Below, piece after piece: positions 1-10,473 of a stretch of DNA of 64,000 nucleotides. Under the pieces are notes generated by a model. That model did no database searches and was not told the DNA's origin. It worked only from the letters and a program-made list of their open reading frames with translations. Each line of letters begins with the position of its first letter. Within the stretch, counting starts at the first letter, position 1. The stretch comes from Eutreptiella sp. 'Long Island Sound 2002'. Taxonomy: Eukaryota > Euglenozoa > Euglenophyceae > Eutreptiales > Eutreptiaceae. Made by a program: the position numbers and the translations under genes. The stretch is taken from the NCBI GenBank assembly GCA_964036045.1, contig OZ038381.1, positions 70,618,242 through 70,682,241 on the forward strand, in the 5' to 3' direction.

Positions 1-302
1 CAACAACCACCCAAGGGGGGACACAACGCCCGGCCGGCCCCGACGATCTCGGCGACCCCGGAAGCCGGAAGCACGCACCAGGCACGCCACCCCCACATAC
101 CACCGACGCGGTACAGGGCGAACGCCAGGATCCAACGACCCACGACCACACGAACTATGACCCTGGCACCGCCGACACACCCGAGCCCCGGGGAGGGGAG
201 ACAACACGAGGGGAAGCGACACGACGCCAACTAGAACCCGAACCAGACCAAACCCAATCAGAACGTACCGACTACAGTGCCACAAGCTGGACCGCAAGTA
301 CC

Positions 303-3300
303 GTGACACGCCAGCGTACCCCGAGCCAGGACCGCACGGAGTATAGCCAAAACACATACTACAGCCACATAACACGGGGAGACGCCCCCGACCCGAGACA
401 AGACCTGGCTCCGTCACAACACACGGACTACAGCGACCGAACCACGAATCAATCAACAAACGCCACACCGTGCAGGCGTACACCGAGCCCCAACCACACG
501 GAGTACAGCGCCCAAGACACGGACCATTGCGGCACGCCTCACCACGAGGCGCGGCACTGCGACAACCGGGACGTTTCCCTGGGACCAGGGCCACAAACGG
601 CGACGATGGCCGCGGAGATAACACGACCAAGCCCACCGGAGGACCACACACACGAAGCACCGCTATCTGTGTCCAGTGGCACCTTCGGCACCGCGATGGA
701 CATCAACTCCCAACTACCCAACCCTCCTGAGGCCCATGACCCAACCCTGGAGTCCCTGCCCAGTGGCCTCGACATCTCCACAAACCACGACCCAATGGAC
801 CTGGACAACGACCCACTGCATGACAGCATCCAACGCGTGCTGCAAGTGGCAGCCGACGCGCACCAACAACCCACATGGAGCCTATACCGGGCACTCAACG
901 AAGCACATCAACTGATAACAAGCACAGGAAGCAACCAAGACCCAGGGGCATACATCCAGGAGCTGCGGAGGGACATACACAACGCCCAGCAACAATCATC
1001 GGAAGGAGTGGTGGTACAGGGACGAGAGACCAAAATTGGAGCGTGCACGAACCTCACGCGGGCCCCACACGCGGAGGAGGCCCTGGATCTCATCCAAAAA
1101 TCCGACGCCCTGCCGCCAGCAACCCTCGAGGAAACAGCGGAGGCTCTCGTCCTCACCGTACACAGTTGGACGCGGGGCCACACCATCGTCCTGCATGACA
1201 AGACAGGGCCCCCCTACGCACGCACAGCGACATGGCGACCGAGCATTGCGGCCACGGGAGAAGCCCACCTGGAATGCAAGCCCGGGCGAGAAGATGACGA
1301 GTACACCCTAGTGCACGCCACGCGGGACGGACATAGGGAAGAGAAGGAGCCTACGCTCGAGCCCGCCGCGACCCCCCCTACAAGACCAACCCCCCAACAC
1401 TGGACCCTGTACCGACAGCTGGTCCATGCCCGGACCCTAGCAGAGCACAGTATCCGGCCGTACATGGAGGCTGCATACGTGGAATGCATGCTACAATACT
1501 GGACCAAGTACGAAACAGAGGTCCTGGAGGGAGACACGGGCCCGCCGGGCGCCACATCCCGCACAACCTGGGACGACATAGTACCGGACGGGGACATCAG
1601 CGCGCTGCCTACGACCGTCCGAGCCACGTTCGGAGACGGCTCCAGACCCGACCACCCGTTTGGAGACAACAGAAACCCCGCGATCACGAACGCCATCCTG
1701 GCATACCACAGCTGGTCCACTCAGCAAAGCATCCACCTCCACACCCCGCACGATTGGGCCACCAGCGCTGGAGTTCTACCTGCACGAAGATGCGGCCGCC
1801 GGAGCACACAACATCACCAGCCTTCGACACACAATGCCACAACCGATACCGGAGCCACACATACCCCACAGTCCTACAAAACCCCAAACGCCCACGTGAC
1901 ACGAACACAGGCCCCCCCAACAGGGACACAGCCCAGCAGCCCACGAAAAGGCCGAACCCCCCACCGCCACCACAACCGTCCAACAACTCGACAAGCCTCT
2001 AACCTTGCGTCACGTCCCAGACAACTACAAACTACCCCGAGGGGGGAACCACACAAGGAGCAAGGCAACGACATGGCGACTACAGACAGGCACCATCGAT
2101 TGGAAGAAAGTCCTCCCACAGATAGCAACAATGGCATCCATGCGCCTCCTTACGCCACACCAAGTACACCTAACGCAGGCCACGCACCTCTTTCTAACCA
2201 CCCAGGGCACGGCGACCATGGAAGGCACGGCCCTGGACGACGACGACCAGACGCCCCAGGCGAGACCAACACAAGCGATCTGGATAAACGTGACAAAGGG
2301 TACCGACATTACCGTCGACCCCGACCCGGAGTGGATGGCTATCCACTGCACCCTGGACTGCACCAAGGACGACCCCACGCTGACGGAATGGCAGACAAGG
2401 TGGGCCGCAGAAGCCAACGCCTCCACGAGGTTGCCCTTGACGACACCCTCACGCCGCAGACAATGGAACCCGCGGGACGTACCGCCCAGACACACCGGGA
2501 CCCCACCAAGCACACCCTCCGGCACTACCCCACTACCATACACCGGGAGGCGGTAACCCAGATCAAGGAGACACTCTCTCTGACCCTACCGGACACCCAC
2601 AAAGTCCACCAGCCGGGGAAGTTCATGATATACTGGAACTTCCCAACAGACACCGGCATGGTGCCCCAGGTCGCTGAGCCCCCACTGCCCGCTACCGTCA
2701 CGGCACTCGCCAAGGCGGCTCAAGCCATGGCGCACAGGGAAGGTGCCCCACAGGACTGGACACCGAACGTCCTTGTCGAACAACGCGCCCACCACAACGC
2801 CAACAAAGCACAGCAGGCTGGACGCCAAATACACCCGCCATTGCACGACAAAGACGGTAACCTCCATCCCCACAGCCCATGGATGGTACACTTCATACTG
2901 GAAGACCATGGGGACAAACGAACGGGCACGGAAGTACAAATCACTCACGCCCTGGCACACACACACCTCAACTACACCGTCCCCACCTTAAATGCACTAG
3001 TCACCTACGGCGAGGCACGGAAGTCCACGTACAGATTGCAGGCCGACACCGAGGGCACGGCATACACAGTGTACACTTGGGCAAGATATGGGGACCTACC
3101 AGCCCCCATCTGGCACCCGGACCCGTCCTGGTACCAACCTCTCCACGGGAGACGAGTACCACGCGAGAGTGTCAAGCCAGCGGGGAACACCGCCGCCGGC
3201 ACCCACGACAACCCACCCCCCCTAAACATCATAAACTCCGCCCTCGCAAACGCCAGAATGCCTCTCATAGACACGGGGTGCCCTACCCCAGATGACACCG

Positions 3301-4128
3301 ACCACTGCCGAACGTGGGGCACCATCAGAAGGACCCTACACCACGACATCGACCGCGACCAAGCCACCTGGATCGATCAGGGCTTTGTAACCATCAGGGT
3401 GGGGGGGGGGGTTGAACACCCTGAGCCCCAACAAACTACGCAGGGTGGCGGGGCCCTACATACTATATCCAGTACCAAACGGCATGGATGGCCCCTGCCC
3501 GGGACTGCGACCCGGGGACCCCCCCTGCGGCCACCCCTGCCCCCACGCACTGTTCCGACCATTGCCCCCACACCCCGTCCCACTCCCAGGTATATACCTA
3601 AACACGATAACAGGCGCCAAAGGAGTATACCTCACGACGGGCGACACCACGGGCCAAGCCGTCCCTCTCGATCAGGTACACCACATGGCCCTGGGGCCAC
3701 GACTACCCAACGCCGACAAAACGCGGAACCCGTTAGCGGGACGCGGCGCACGCGAACCCAGACCTATGGACCCAAACGCCCCAGGTCCCGACAGGGTGCT
3801 ACTATACCTGACCATGAAACACACGGCCCAGCTCCTGACCACCCTGGCGGGAGAAAAGCACTTCATCGTGGAGGGACTGACGGACGATGTCATCACCCTG
3901 GCAGCCAACAGCCTCGCGGCGACCACGGACGCGTGGGACGTCGCAGTGGGCCACCCCACGGCGCGTAAGGACAGGGTACAGGGCACAGAAGTCACCCTGA
4001 CGCCGGACCTTATGAACCACCTGGCGACCCTGACCAGTCCACGGGAACAACACGACCGGAGAACCGAGGGTCCGAAGGTCACTGACTGGGCGGCCTTTAA
4101 TGACAAGCCCCGGATACCCCCACGGTGA
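303..4128 (+). pseudogene. LINE first ORF, frameshifted, with two OTU-like segments
   Basis: Protein-like sequence runs in frame from 303 to about 1770, shifts to the +1 frame (to about 2555), returns to the first frame (about 2556-3400) and shifts again at an 11-G run (3401-3411) into a segment ending with TGA at 4126-4128. No clear ATG marks the start and the frame may extend further left. Two segments about 175 residues apart each open with a W-S/T-L-Y-R motif (nt 876 and 1401) and end with an A..HSW......I.LH pattern. This resembles the OTU cysteine-protease fold, where the first motif is normally D-G-x-C-L-Y/F-R. Here the Cys position is Ser or Thr, so any protease is probably inactive. 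The remainder (2.0-4.1 kb) is unrecognised. The 1221-codon open frame across 303-3968 is a chimera of real and shadow sequence. Confidence 0.5.
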
Positions 4129-4406
4129 CACTAACGTGCCACCAACAAACATGGTGGGTGGCGCGCTGGAACGCCACGGGCACAACGAACAGGATCCGGT
4201 CATTTACACCGGCAGCAAAGCCGGCGACCCCACTGGCACTGAGGGACCGTTTTAGCCACTCCATCCACCACACCAACCACCCCTCGGCGCACTGGCTAGC
4301 CCTCAAAACGGCGATGCACTGGACAGTGGATGCCCCAGCCAAGAACACCACGCTACCCAAGACATGGCTTACACTCACCTGCAACCTGGCGGCCTATGTG
4401 CGGTAG
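4125..4406 (+). pseudogene. Short LINE ORF fragment, unknown
   Basis: This open frame of about 93 codons begins beside the TGA of the preceding segment. It has a protein-like composition with several Trp and His residues (WWVARWNATG near the start). I do not recognise a domain. It is probably part of the frameshifted protein upstream rather than a separate gene. Confidence 0.3.
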
Positions 4407-5157
4407 TACGGGACAGCACAGGCGCAGCGCTGGATGTCCTGGCCCAAGGACACAGAACGAACTCCCAAACTCCGCACCACTAGCCTACAAGAACCCACGA
4501 ATCAACTTCGGGGTATGCACAGGCCGCAGGAGGGACAATGACCGGCGTACAGCATATTCCGCCGCGACGCAGCGAAGCCAGCCCCCAAAACCGGCGCCAG
4601 AGCAGCCCCAACCCAAACGGAGGCCCCGCCCGGGGGGAGCGGACGACTCAGCCCACAGGGCCAGACGGCCCAAACCGGAGCCCAAAGTGGCCCGAGCGCC
4701 GCCGCCACCCGATCCACAACCGAAGCCGAAGGCCCCAGCATGCCCGCTTTTCACACCGGCGGAACGTGCCGCCATGCATCCCGAATGGCCAGACGGCGCA
4801 GAAGTACAAGGAGTATACGGAGCCACGCTTAGAGGACAACCGAAACAATTTGTATGGTTCCGGGGCAAGATACAGGGCAGACTGGCCACACCGGGCCAAC
4901 ACAGCAACCCACAATTGAAAATCAAGTGGCACGCACTCCCAGAATGGGGCGAAAAAGTGGAGACCTCAAACCTCGAACTCTTGAACGACAGACAATTCCC
5001 AGAGTGCCCGGTGCAGCTCCGCACACCCGCCAACCAGGTACCACCGGGCACCGTCTGGACGGGTGACGTGCGGCAGACATGGCTGGAGGAACCGGATATA
5101 CTGGAGGAAGAGAGAATAGCCGCAGCGATCAACCACAAACTACGACTGGGACAATGA
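4330..5157 (+). CDS. LINE ORF segment with possible Tudor-like barrel
   Basis: The open frame begins at an ATG at 4330, but its first 60 or so codons look like shadow sequence. From about 4560 a Pro/Lys/Arg-rich linker leads into a compact region (about 4790-5010) containing VQGVYGATLRG, FVWFRGKIQG and LKIKWHALPEW. The alternation of aromatic and hydrophobic strands resembles a Tudor or chromo-barrel module; this is a weak pattern match. The TGA stop overlaps an ATG (ATGA at 5154-5157), but the frame opened by that ATG looks like a shadow. The APE endonuclease follows about 80 bases downstream, so this may be its N-terminal extension. Confidence 0.4.
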   Translation: MPQPRTPRYPRHGLHSPATWRPMCGSTGQHRRSAGCPGPRTQNELPNSAPLAYKNPRINFGVCTGRRRDNDRRTAYSAATQRSQPPKPAPEQPQPKRRPRPGGADDSAHRARRPKPEPKVARAPPPPDPQPKPKAPACPLFTPAERAAMHPEWPDGAEVQGVYGATLRGQPKQFVWFRGKIQGRLATPGQHSNPQLKIKWHALPEWGEKVETSNLELLNDRQFPECPVQLRTPANQVPPGTVWTGDVRQTWLEEPDILEEERIAAAINHKLRLGQ

Positions 5158-5238
5158 CTACTACCACGCTGCGCCGGGGACCCCCCAGGGGCCACCAAAA
5201 CGCGCGCCCACGAGGTCACAACTGCGCTCGTCACTCCC

Positions 5239-5970
5239 ATGTCCCTCAACGAACCGGGCGCCCTGTACGACGCCACCAAAGATACGGACCTACAAGACGT
5301 GCCCATCATGGCGAAATGCGACCCGGACGCCATGGTGTGGCAGGAGCAGGCCCTCAAAACCCAGACAGCCCACCCCAGCTTAACCCCCATTCTCACCAGG
5401 ACGGGACACCAATACCGCACCACATGGGTCAAGGGGGTTCCCATGTCCCACAAAAGTGAAGTCCAAGTACACATCCACCACCCTGGGGGTGGAAGGCTGC
5501 CTAGCGGCATACGAACTGGTAGGCCCAACGTGGCAACTGAATGTCATCAACGTGCACGTCCCCTTTGGAGACGCCACAGAGACGTTCCTGGAACATCTCA
5601 TGGAGGCCTACCGACAACTTGCCATGATGGGCCCGACTGTCATCATAGGAGACTTCAATGCAGCCCCATCAGCGGACGATTGCGGAGGAAGACCGACGCC
5701 TGAGGACGCAGCGGTACAAGTGGCCATGCAACATCTACGCCTGCAGGAGCTCACAGCCTCTCTACGAGGCCAGCCCTCACACAGACCACCACAACCTGGC
5801 GAGGCAGATTCCCGCATCGACCTCTGCTACGCGGACTCTGCACACGTCGAGGTGACGCGGGTGCAATACCACGACCTGCCATCCAAGATCACTTGATACC
5901 GACCCCTGGAGGTACAAATCAAGGTGCTTCAGGTACCCCCGACCTCCAGGGATGGCGTGGACCACGAATA
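5239..5970 (+). pseudogene. APE-type endonuclease domain of LINE, frameshifted
   Basis: Apurinic-type (exonuclease-endonuclease-phosphatase) endonucleases nick the target for target-primed reverse transcription in many LINEs. The N-terminal part starts at the ATG at 5239 in one frame (CDPDAMVWQEQALK resembles the metal-binding Glu motif). Near 5450 the reading moves to another frame, where LNVINVHVP, the core GDFNAAPSADD (about 5648-5680) and SRIDLCYAD (about 5812-5838) are clear. The expected SDH motif survives only as a degenerate YHDLPS followed by TGA at 5894-5896, and protein-like sequence continues past it to a TAA near 5970. The frameshift and stops indicate an inactive domain. It sits directly upstream of the reverse transcriptase, the usual order. 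Confidence 0.75.
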
Positions 5971-6221
5971 ACAACCACCCATCCAACCGCCAGGCGAGCA
6001 CGACACCCACAGATGGGTAGCATACTACCGCATGGTACAACGCATCCTAGGCCAGCAAGACAAAACAGACCTCAACCTCGCCATGCGACAGGCGGCCACG
6101 GCATGCGGCCTCAGCGGGCAACGCAGAACACAGGACGACGTCACCCCGCATCAAGACCTACGATCCCTGTTCACAACCATATGGCACGACAAGTGAGCAC
6201 TGCACACGGCAATGCACTCAC
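5971..6221 (+). other. Linker between APE and RT with interrupted coding
   Basis: Sequence in the APE frame after the TAA near 5970 still looks coding (HRWVAYYRMVQRILGQQ, then LAMRQAATACGL) up to a TGA near 6195. It is probably the natural connector between endonuclease and reverse transcriptase in an originally single polyprotein, now broken by stops. Confidence 0.4.
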
Positions 6222-9200
6222 ATGACCTGCAAGTTCAAACATGTCGCCCAGGAACTCGCAGCACGACTGGAAACCGCACGCCGGCAACTCAGAGAATGGC
6301 ACGTCCGCCGGGCGAAGGAGCTGGCGCAAGAACAACAACGCCACTTCCAAAACCCCGAACCCTACAAATCACTGAAACACGTGGACAAGGTTCTGGGGGA
6401 GACAGGCCACCGAGGCATCAAGGCGGTACGCCTACAGGACAGCACAGTGACCAACGATCCCAAGGTGGTCCTCGAAGAAGTCCTCAACAGCTTCCTGCGC
6501 CAGCACAACACTGAGGATGGCGAACTGTCAGCATACACAGAGGAACTGATATCCCACCTGCCGAAACTCTACAACCGGACACAGCGACGAGACATGCACC
6601 GAACCCCGTTCACCATTTGGGAGCTCGATGAGGTGTTGTACAAACTACAACCGGGGAAAACTCCGGGAGTGGACGGACTCCCGGCGGAGCTCTACCGTAG
6701 ACTACCACTGAGCCTGAAGAGACACTTAGCCGCGCGCCTGTGGGATATTGCCATCGGGAAAACGGACGTGCCACCCGACTGGGCGAACCTAGTACACCTG
6801 CTCTATAAGAAAGGCGACTGGGCGAACCCCGACAATTGGAGAACCATCCTGTGCGCCACCACAGAGGCCAAAATCATATGGATGCTCATCCGCAAACGGG
6901 TGGCCCCGGCAGTGTACCGGGCTGTACCGCCCACCATGTGGGGGGCCATACGGGGTAGATCACCGTTGGAGGCCATATTTATGCAAGACGCCGTGGTGGA
7001 CATGGATCCGATCAGCCTCATTATCATATCCCTGGATGTCAAGGGGGCCTTCCCCAACACCCCGCACCGGCTCCTACGGGCCGTCTGGGAACACATGGGA
7101 CTCCCCTTCCATGGCTTCCTACAAGCGTACCTCGCCATGCGCATGTACGCCAGAAAAGCCGACGTGGGCACCACCCCATGGATCCACCCCGCCAGTGGGG
7201 TCCCACAAGGGGGTGCGGAAGGCCCATTCCTCTTCCTACTCGTCACCCTCCCGCTGGCGTTTTACATCCGACGCACGTACCTGGACGTGGCACGATATCC
7301 CCTACGGACCACGCTCCTAGCGTTTGCGGACGACATGGCGGTGGTGACCGCCACCGGGCGTCAGCCCCTGCCGATCACCCCGGACCCCGTCAGAGCCACC
7401 AGAGTCCTCCACGTCGTCACCACTTATCTGGATAGCAATCAGCTGCTGGTACACAACGTCAAATCTGCAACCATGGTACACAATGCACCGCCGCCGCCCC
7501 TCCGCCCCGGAGACCTGCCCATGGACCCAGTAAACACGGCCACCTACCTCGGAGTCCAGCAAGCGGCCACCGCAGGCAGGGTCACCCTACCGCCAAACCT
7601 GTTACGGCAGCTGACAAGGACACTGGTTATAGCACGCATCACAGCACTCTCCACCAAGGCCCTGGCATACTTCTTACAAACCGTGCTCAACGCAGCTATA
7701 GGATTCCAAGCCTTGCACCTAACGCACCCCCAGCACATGCTACAAGCGGCCACCACCACAGTACGACGAGCGTGGACCATCCACGGCCACCGGCCCACGT
7801 CACTGCCTGCAACGGTGCGTGCGGCATCGCCACCGTACTACAGAGAAAACACCGACCACCTCGTCCACAACGCGTACACAGCTCACACTGCGGCCCACCT
7901 GCAACGTCTCATGCACAATCACGAGCCAGAGGTACGGGAGGTCTTCACGCTGACGCTGCGGGTGGCCCAGTACCAACGCAACACCTGCCCCCAATACATA
8001 CTTCACCAGCGGGGTCTCCCCACCAAGGTGGGGACCCGCATATGGTACCACCTACTACTCCTACTGCCCCACCACAACCAGGTCATCCAAACGAACCATC
8101 GGTGCAGGGAAACCGGCCCTCTGGCGGTCCTTCACACCGATGTGGGGGGGGGGGGACCAACGGGTAGCACCACCACTCTGGGCCTGGTGGGCACCACCCT
8201 TCACCTCGTACGGGTCACCCCGAACGAGATGAAAGCCCTCCAACGAGTCGACACACACCACGTCCCATTCCCACAACACCCGGAGTGGCCCAACAAATCA
8301 CTCCTGGAGAACCACATGCGCAGGGCGGCCACCCGAGCCGGGCACCCCCAGCCAACAGATGGGGAAGTACGTGAGGCGTACAACCTGTTTTGGAACACGC
8401 ACAAACAACCACTGCCACCGAGCCCACCGCAAGGGAACCAGGCCCACCACCGGCCACCGGAGCAAATGGAATGTGTACCCGGCGCCACAGTACCAGCGGT
8501 ACTCCTCCTAGCACCCAACGGGCTAAACACCACGTTGCGGCCAGGCAAAGCGGGTGGCAACCTGTGGATGCTGCTGCCACCCACGGCGCGCCCCTTCTGT
8601 CCGCCGCCACTATCGCAGTACAAGCTGACCGGCACCCCCACCACTTGCTGGCGATGTGGGCCCCACGCGCTGGCCACCCCATGGCCCCTCCTCCAGTTAC
8701 TGGCGCGCTACCACCCCATGCCAACGGCCCACACTACCCCGGAACAGCACCGGTGGCTACGTACGCACTTCGAACAGGCCGCAGAGGGTGCCACGGCCAC
8801 AGTGGCGTGGGACCCCAGCGCAAAGGCGGAACGGAGATTCCACAGGGGCACGTGCAACTCCCAGCACCCAGCCATCACCTTCCCGGTGATAGCCAAGCAC
8901 CGCAGCACCACACCGGAGGCCCCAGCCTACCCGGTCAAACACCGATGCTCCCAAGTACAGGACTGGCAGACGGTCGAGTGGACCACATTCCACCCGCAGA
9001 CAGCATACCTACTCCAGTACGTGTACGGCTACCTGACACAGGGCCATGAAAGGAACAACGACTATGTCCGCATGAACCCGGCGGCAACCGAGATCATCCG
9101 CCAGGGGATGGGGGTGTATGCTACCCGGAGACTCAGACCGGACACCAACACGCCGTGGGCCACCACGGAATGTTGGACACACATCCATGCCTACCAACCA

Positions 9201-9725
9201 ACGATGCCGTGCCGCCTACCGCACCCAGACAACCACAACACGATCATCTTCGCGGATGCCTCCGGCACTACAAGCCTCATCCCAGCGGCCGGGGGGGCGA
9301 CTTTAGAGTTCGAAGTGGACACGACAAACCAACTACACCAACGCCACCTCACGGGGACTACCATCTTCGGGGCCTCCTCTCACGGGGAACTAAAGACGCT
9401 GGCGATCGTCGTGGACGCCGTCAATGACACCCACCAAGCGCCGCGTGACCAGACGCACCATGTGTGGGTAGTAGTGGACGCAGCAGTGGACTTCCAAATC
9501 GTCCGCAAGCTGGCGCGGCAACCCCTGCACAAGGCGACTGACTCTGGCCTGGGCACCCAGGCCCTACACCTCTGGACAGCCCTGAAGCGCGTCCCCAAAC
9601 ACGTGGTCCTGCATCTCATCAAACAAGAATCTCATCGGTATAGCCTGGGCAACGGACACATAGACCTGCACGCCCACGGCCAGCTTGCCGGGCACATGCA
9701 GGACGGCGAGGACCCACCGCTATGA
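6222..9725 (+). CDS. LINE reverse transcriptase with C-terminal RNase H
   Basis: This 1167-codon ORF starts at ATG 6222. It copies the element's RNA at the nicked target and removes RNA from the hybrid. RT features in order: PGKTPGVDGLPAELY (about residue 144), WANLVHLLYKKGD, the LDVKGAFPNTPH palm motif, GVPQGGAEGPFLF, and the catalytic FADDM box (about residue 367; the YxDD position). After a thumb/connector region with a TCWRCG patch (about residue 805), an RNase H domain follows: FADASG (about residue 1010), HGELKTL, VVVDAAVD and GNGHIDLHAH (about residue 1142), giving the expected acidic residues. It is the best preserved part of the LINE. A G-run at about 8145-8154 lies inside the connector. 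It ends with TGA, and the CCHC tail continues in another frame. RT with APE and RNase H suits the I/R1-like or plant/algal L1-like groups; the clade is not assigned. Confidence 0.9.
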   Translation: MTCKFKHVAQELAARLETARRQLREWHVRRAKELAQEQQRHFQNPEPYKSLKHVDKVLGETGHRGIKAVRLQDSTVTNDPKVVLEEVLNSFLRQHNTEDGELSAYTEELISHLPKLYNRTQRRDMHRTPFTIWELDEVLYKLQPGKTPGVDGLPAELYRRLPLSLKRHLAARLWDIAIGKTDVPPDWANLVHLLYKKGDWANPDNWRTILCATTEAKIIWMLIRKRVAPAVYRAVPPTMWGAIRGRSPLEAIFMQDAVVDMDPISLIIISLDVKGAFPNTPHRLLRAVWEHMGLPFHGFLQAYLAMRMYARKADVGTTPWIHPASGVPQGGAEGPFLFLLVTLPLAFYIRRTYLDVARYPLRTTLLAFADDMAVVTATGRQPLPITPDPVRATRVLHVVTTYLDSNQLLVHNVKSATMVHNAPPPPLRPGDLPMDPVNTATYLGVQQAATAGRVTLPPNLLRQLTRTLVIARITALSTKALAYFLQTVLNAAIGFQALHLTHPQHMLQAATTTVRRAWTIHGHRPTSLPATVRAASPPYYRENTDHLVHNAYTAHTAAHLQRLMHNHEPEVREVFTLTLRVAQYQRNTCPQYILHQRGLPTKVGTRIWYHLLLLLPHHNQVIQTNHRCRETGPLAVLHTDVGGGGPTGSTTTLGLVGTTLHLVRVTPNEMKALQRVDTHHVPFPQHPEWPNKSLLENHMRRAATRAGHPQPTDGEVREAYNLFWNTHKQPLPPSPPQGNQAHHRPPEQMECVPGATVPAVLLLAPNGLNTTLRPGKAGGNLWMLLPPTARPFCPPPLSQYKLTGTPTTCWRCGPHALATPWPLLQLLARYHPMPTAHTTPEQHRWLRTHFEQAAEGATATVAWDPSAKAERRFHRGTCNSQHPAITFPVIAKHRSTTPEAPAYPVKHRCSQVQDWQTVEWTTFHPQTAYLLQYVYGYLTQGHERNNDYVRMNPAATEIIRQGMGVYATRRLRPDTNTPWATTECWTHIHAYQPTMPCRLPHPDNHNTIIFADASGTTSLIPAAGGATLEFEVDTTNQLHQRHLTGTTIFGASSHGELKTLAIVVDAVNDTHQAPRDQTHHVWVVVDAAVDFQIVRKLARQPLHKATDSGLGTQALHLWTALKRVPKHVVLHLIKQESHRYSLGNGHIDLHAHGQLAGHMQDGEDPPL

Positions 9726-10473
9726 GACCGCATGCACACACACCTCCAGCACCTGCCACCCATCCCACGCCCTGGAAGACCACCAGCCTGGGTGCCAGAC
9801 GATGGCATACCACTACCCACAACCCATCCGCACCATGGCGCACATTCGGGGCAGTCAAGCCGACAGCGCCCTTTTGAGCCGTCTCCAACATCAAATGCGC
9901 ACCGCATTCTACTCCTCGGCTCTTGACCAATCCCTAATACCGGTGCACCTGCAGACACGACGTGCCCAACTCTTGATCGAGCAGCTACCCCTCCCAGACA
10001 GGGTGGCACGCTGGTATGCCCGGCGAGGTATAGACATACCCCCGGAATACATCATATGCCCCTGCCATCTCCAACAACCAGAAACATGGGAACACTTCAA
10101 ATGCTGCCCATTAGCCCAAGGGGACAACCACCTGGCCATGTGGGCACCGGAGAACACCATCACGCAACACGCCGGATGGGGCCTGGCCACACCACCGGCA
10201 AATGAGGTTCGATGCCTGATGCGGCAGCCGGAAATCAAGGAGGCAGTGCTCAGAGGAGCGGTGCCACTCCAGCTCTCCAGGGTCGTTGCCGACCACGCCC
10301 CAGAACCCAGGGCCACAATACGTCACATGCAGATCACCGCCGTCAAAAGGGCGGACGCACAGCTACAGCACCGCGTCCAAGTATACACACAGGAAGCACA
10401 ACAAACATCCCACGACCGCCGCACGTACTATAATCTCCTCATCCACTACCAAAATGCGCAACCTAGCTACTAG
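9685..10473 (+). CDS. LINE C-terminal CCHC-type zinc domain
   Basis: The frame opens at 9685 inside the end of the RT/RNase H ORF with no ATG there; the first in-frame ATG lies near 9800. From about 9840 it is protein-like, with IPPEYIICPCH, then ETWEHFKCCPLA, a C-x-C...H...C zinc ligand set like that found after RNase H in many LINE ORF2 proteins. A charged helical tail follows and the ORF stops with TAG at 10471-10473. In related elements this domain is fused to RNase H, so here a frame change around 9685-9725 separates them. That may be a decay frameshift or a programmed one. The next ORF's ATG (10454) lies within its last codons. Confidence 0.65.
   Translation: MPGTCRTARTHRYETACTHTSSTCHPSHALEDHQPGCQTMAYHYPQPIRTMAHIRGSQADSALLSRLQHQMRTAFYSSALDQSLIPVHLQTRRAQLLIEQLPLPDRVARWYARRGIDIPPEYIICPCHLQQPETWEHFKCCPLAQGDNHLAMWAPENTITQHAGWGLATPPANEVRCLMRQPEIKEAVLRGAVPLQLSRVVADHAPEPRATIRHMQITAVKRADAQLQHRVQVYTQEAQQTSHDRRTYYNLLIHYQNAQPSY

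Noticed and set aside
303-3968. A single 1221-residue protein
   Set aside because: The frame is open only because the strand is poor in T. Protein-like character moves between frames at about 1770, 2555 and 3410, so the full product is chimeric.
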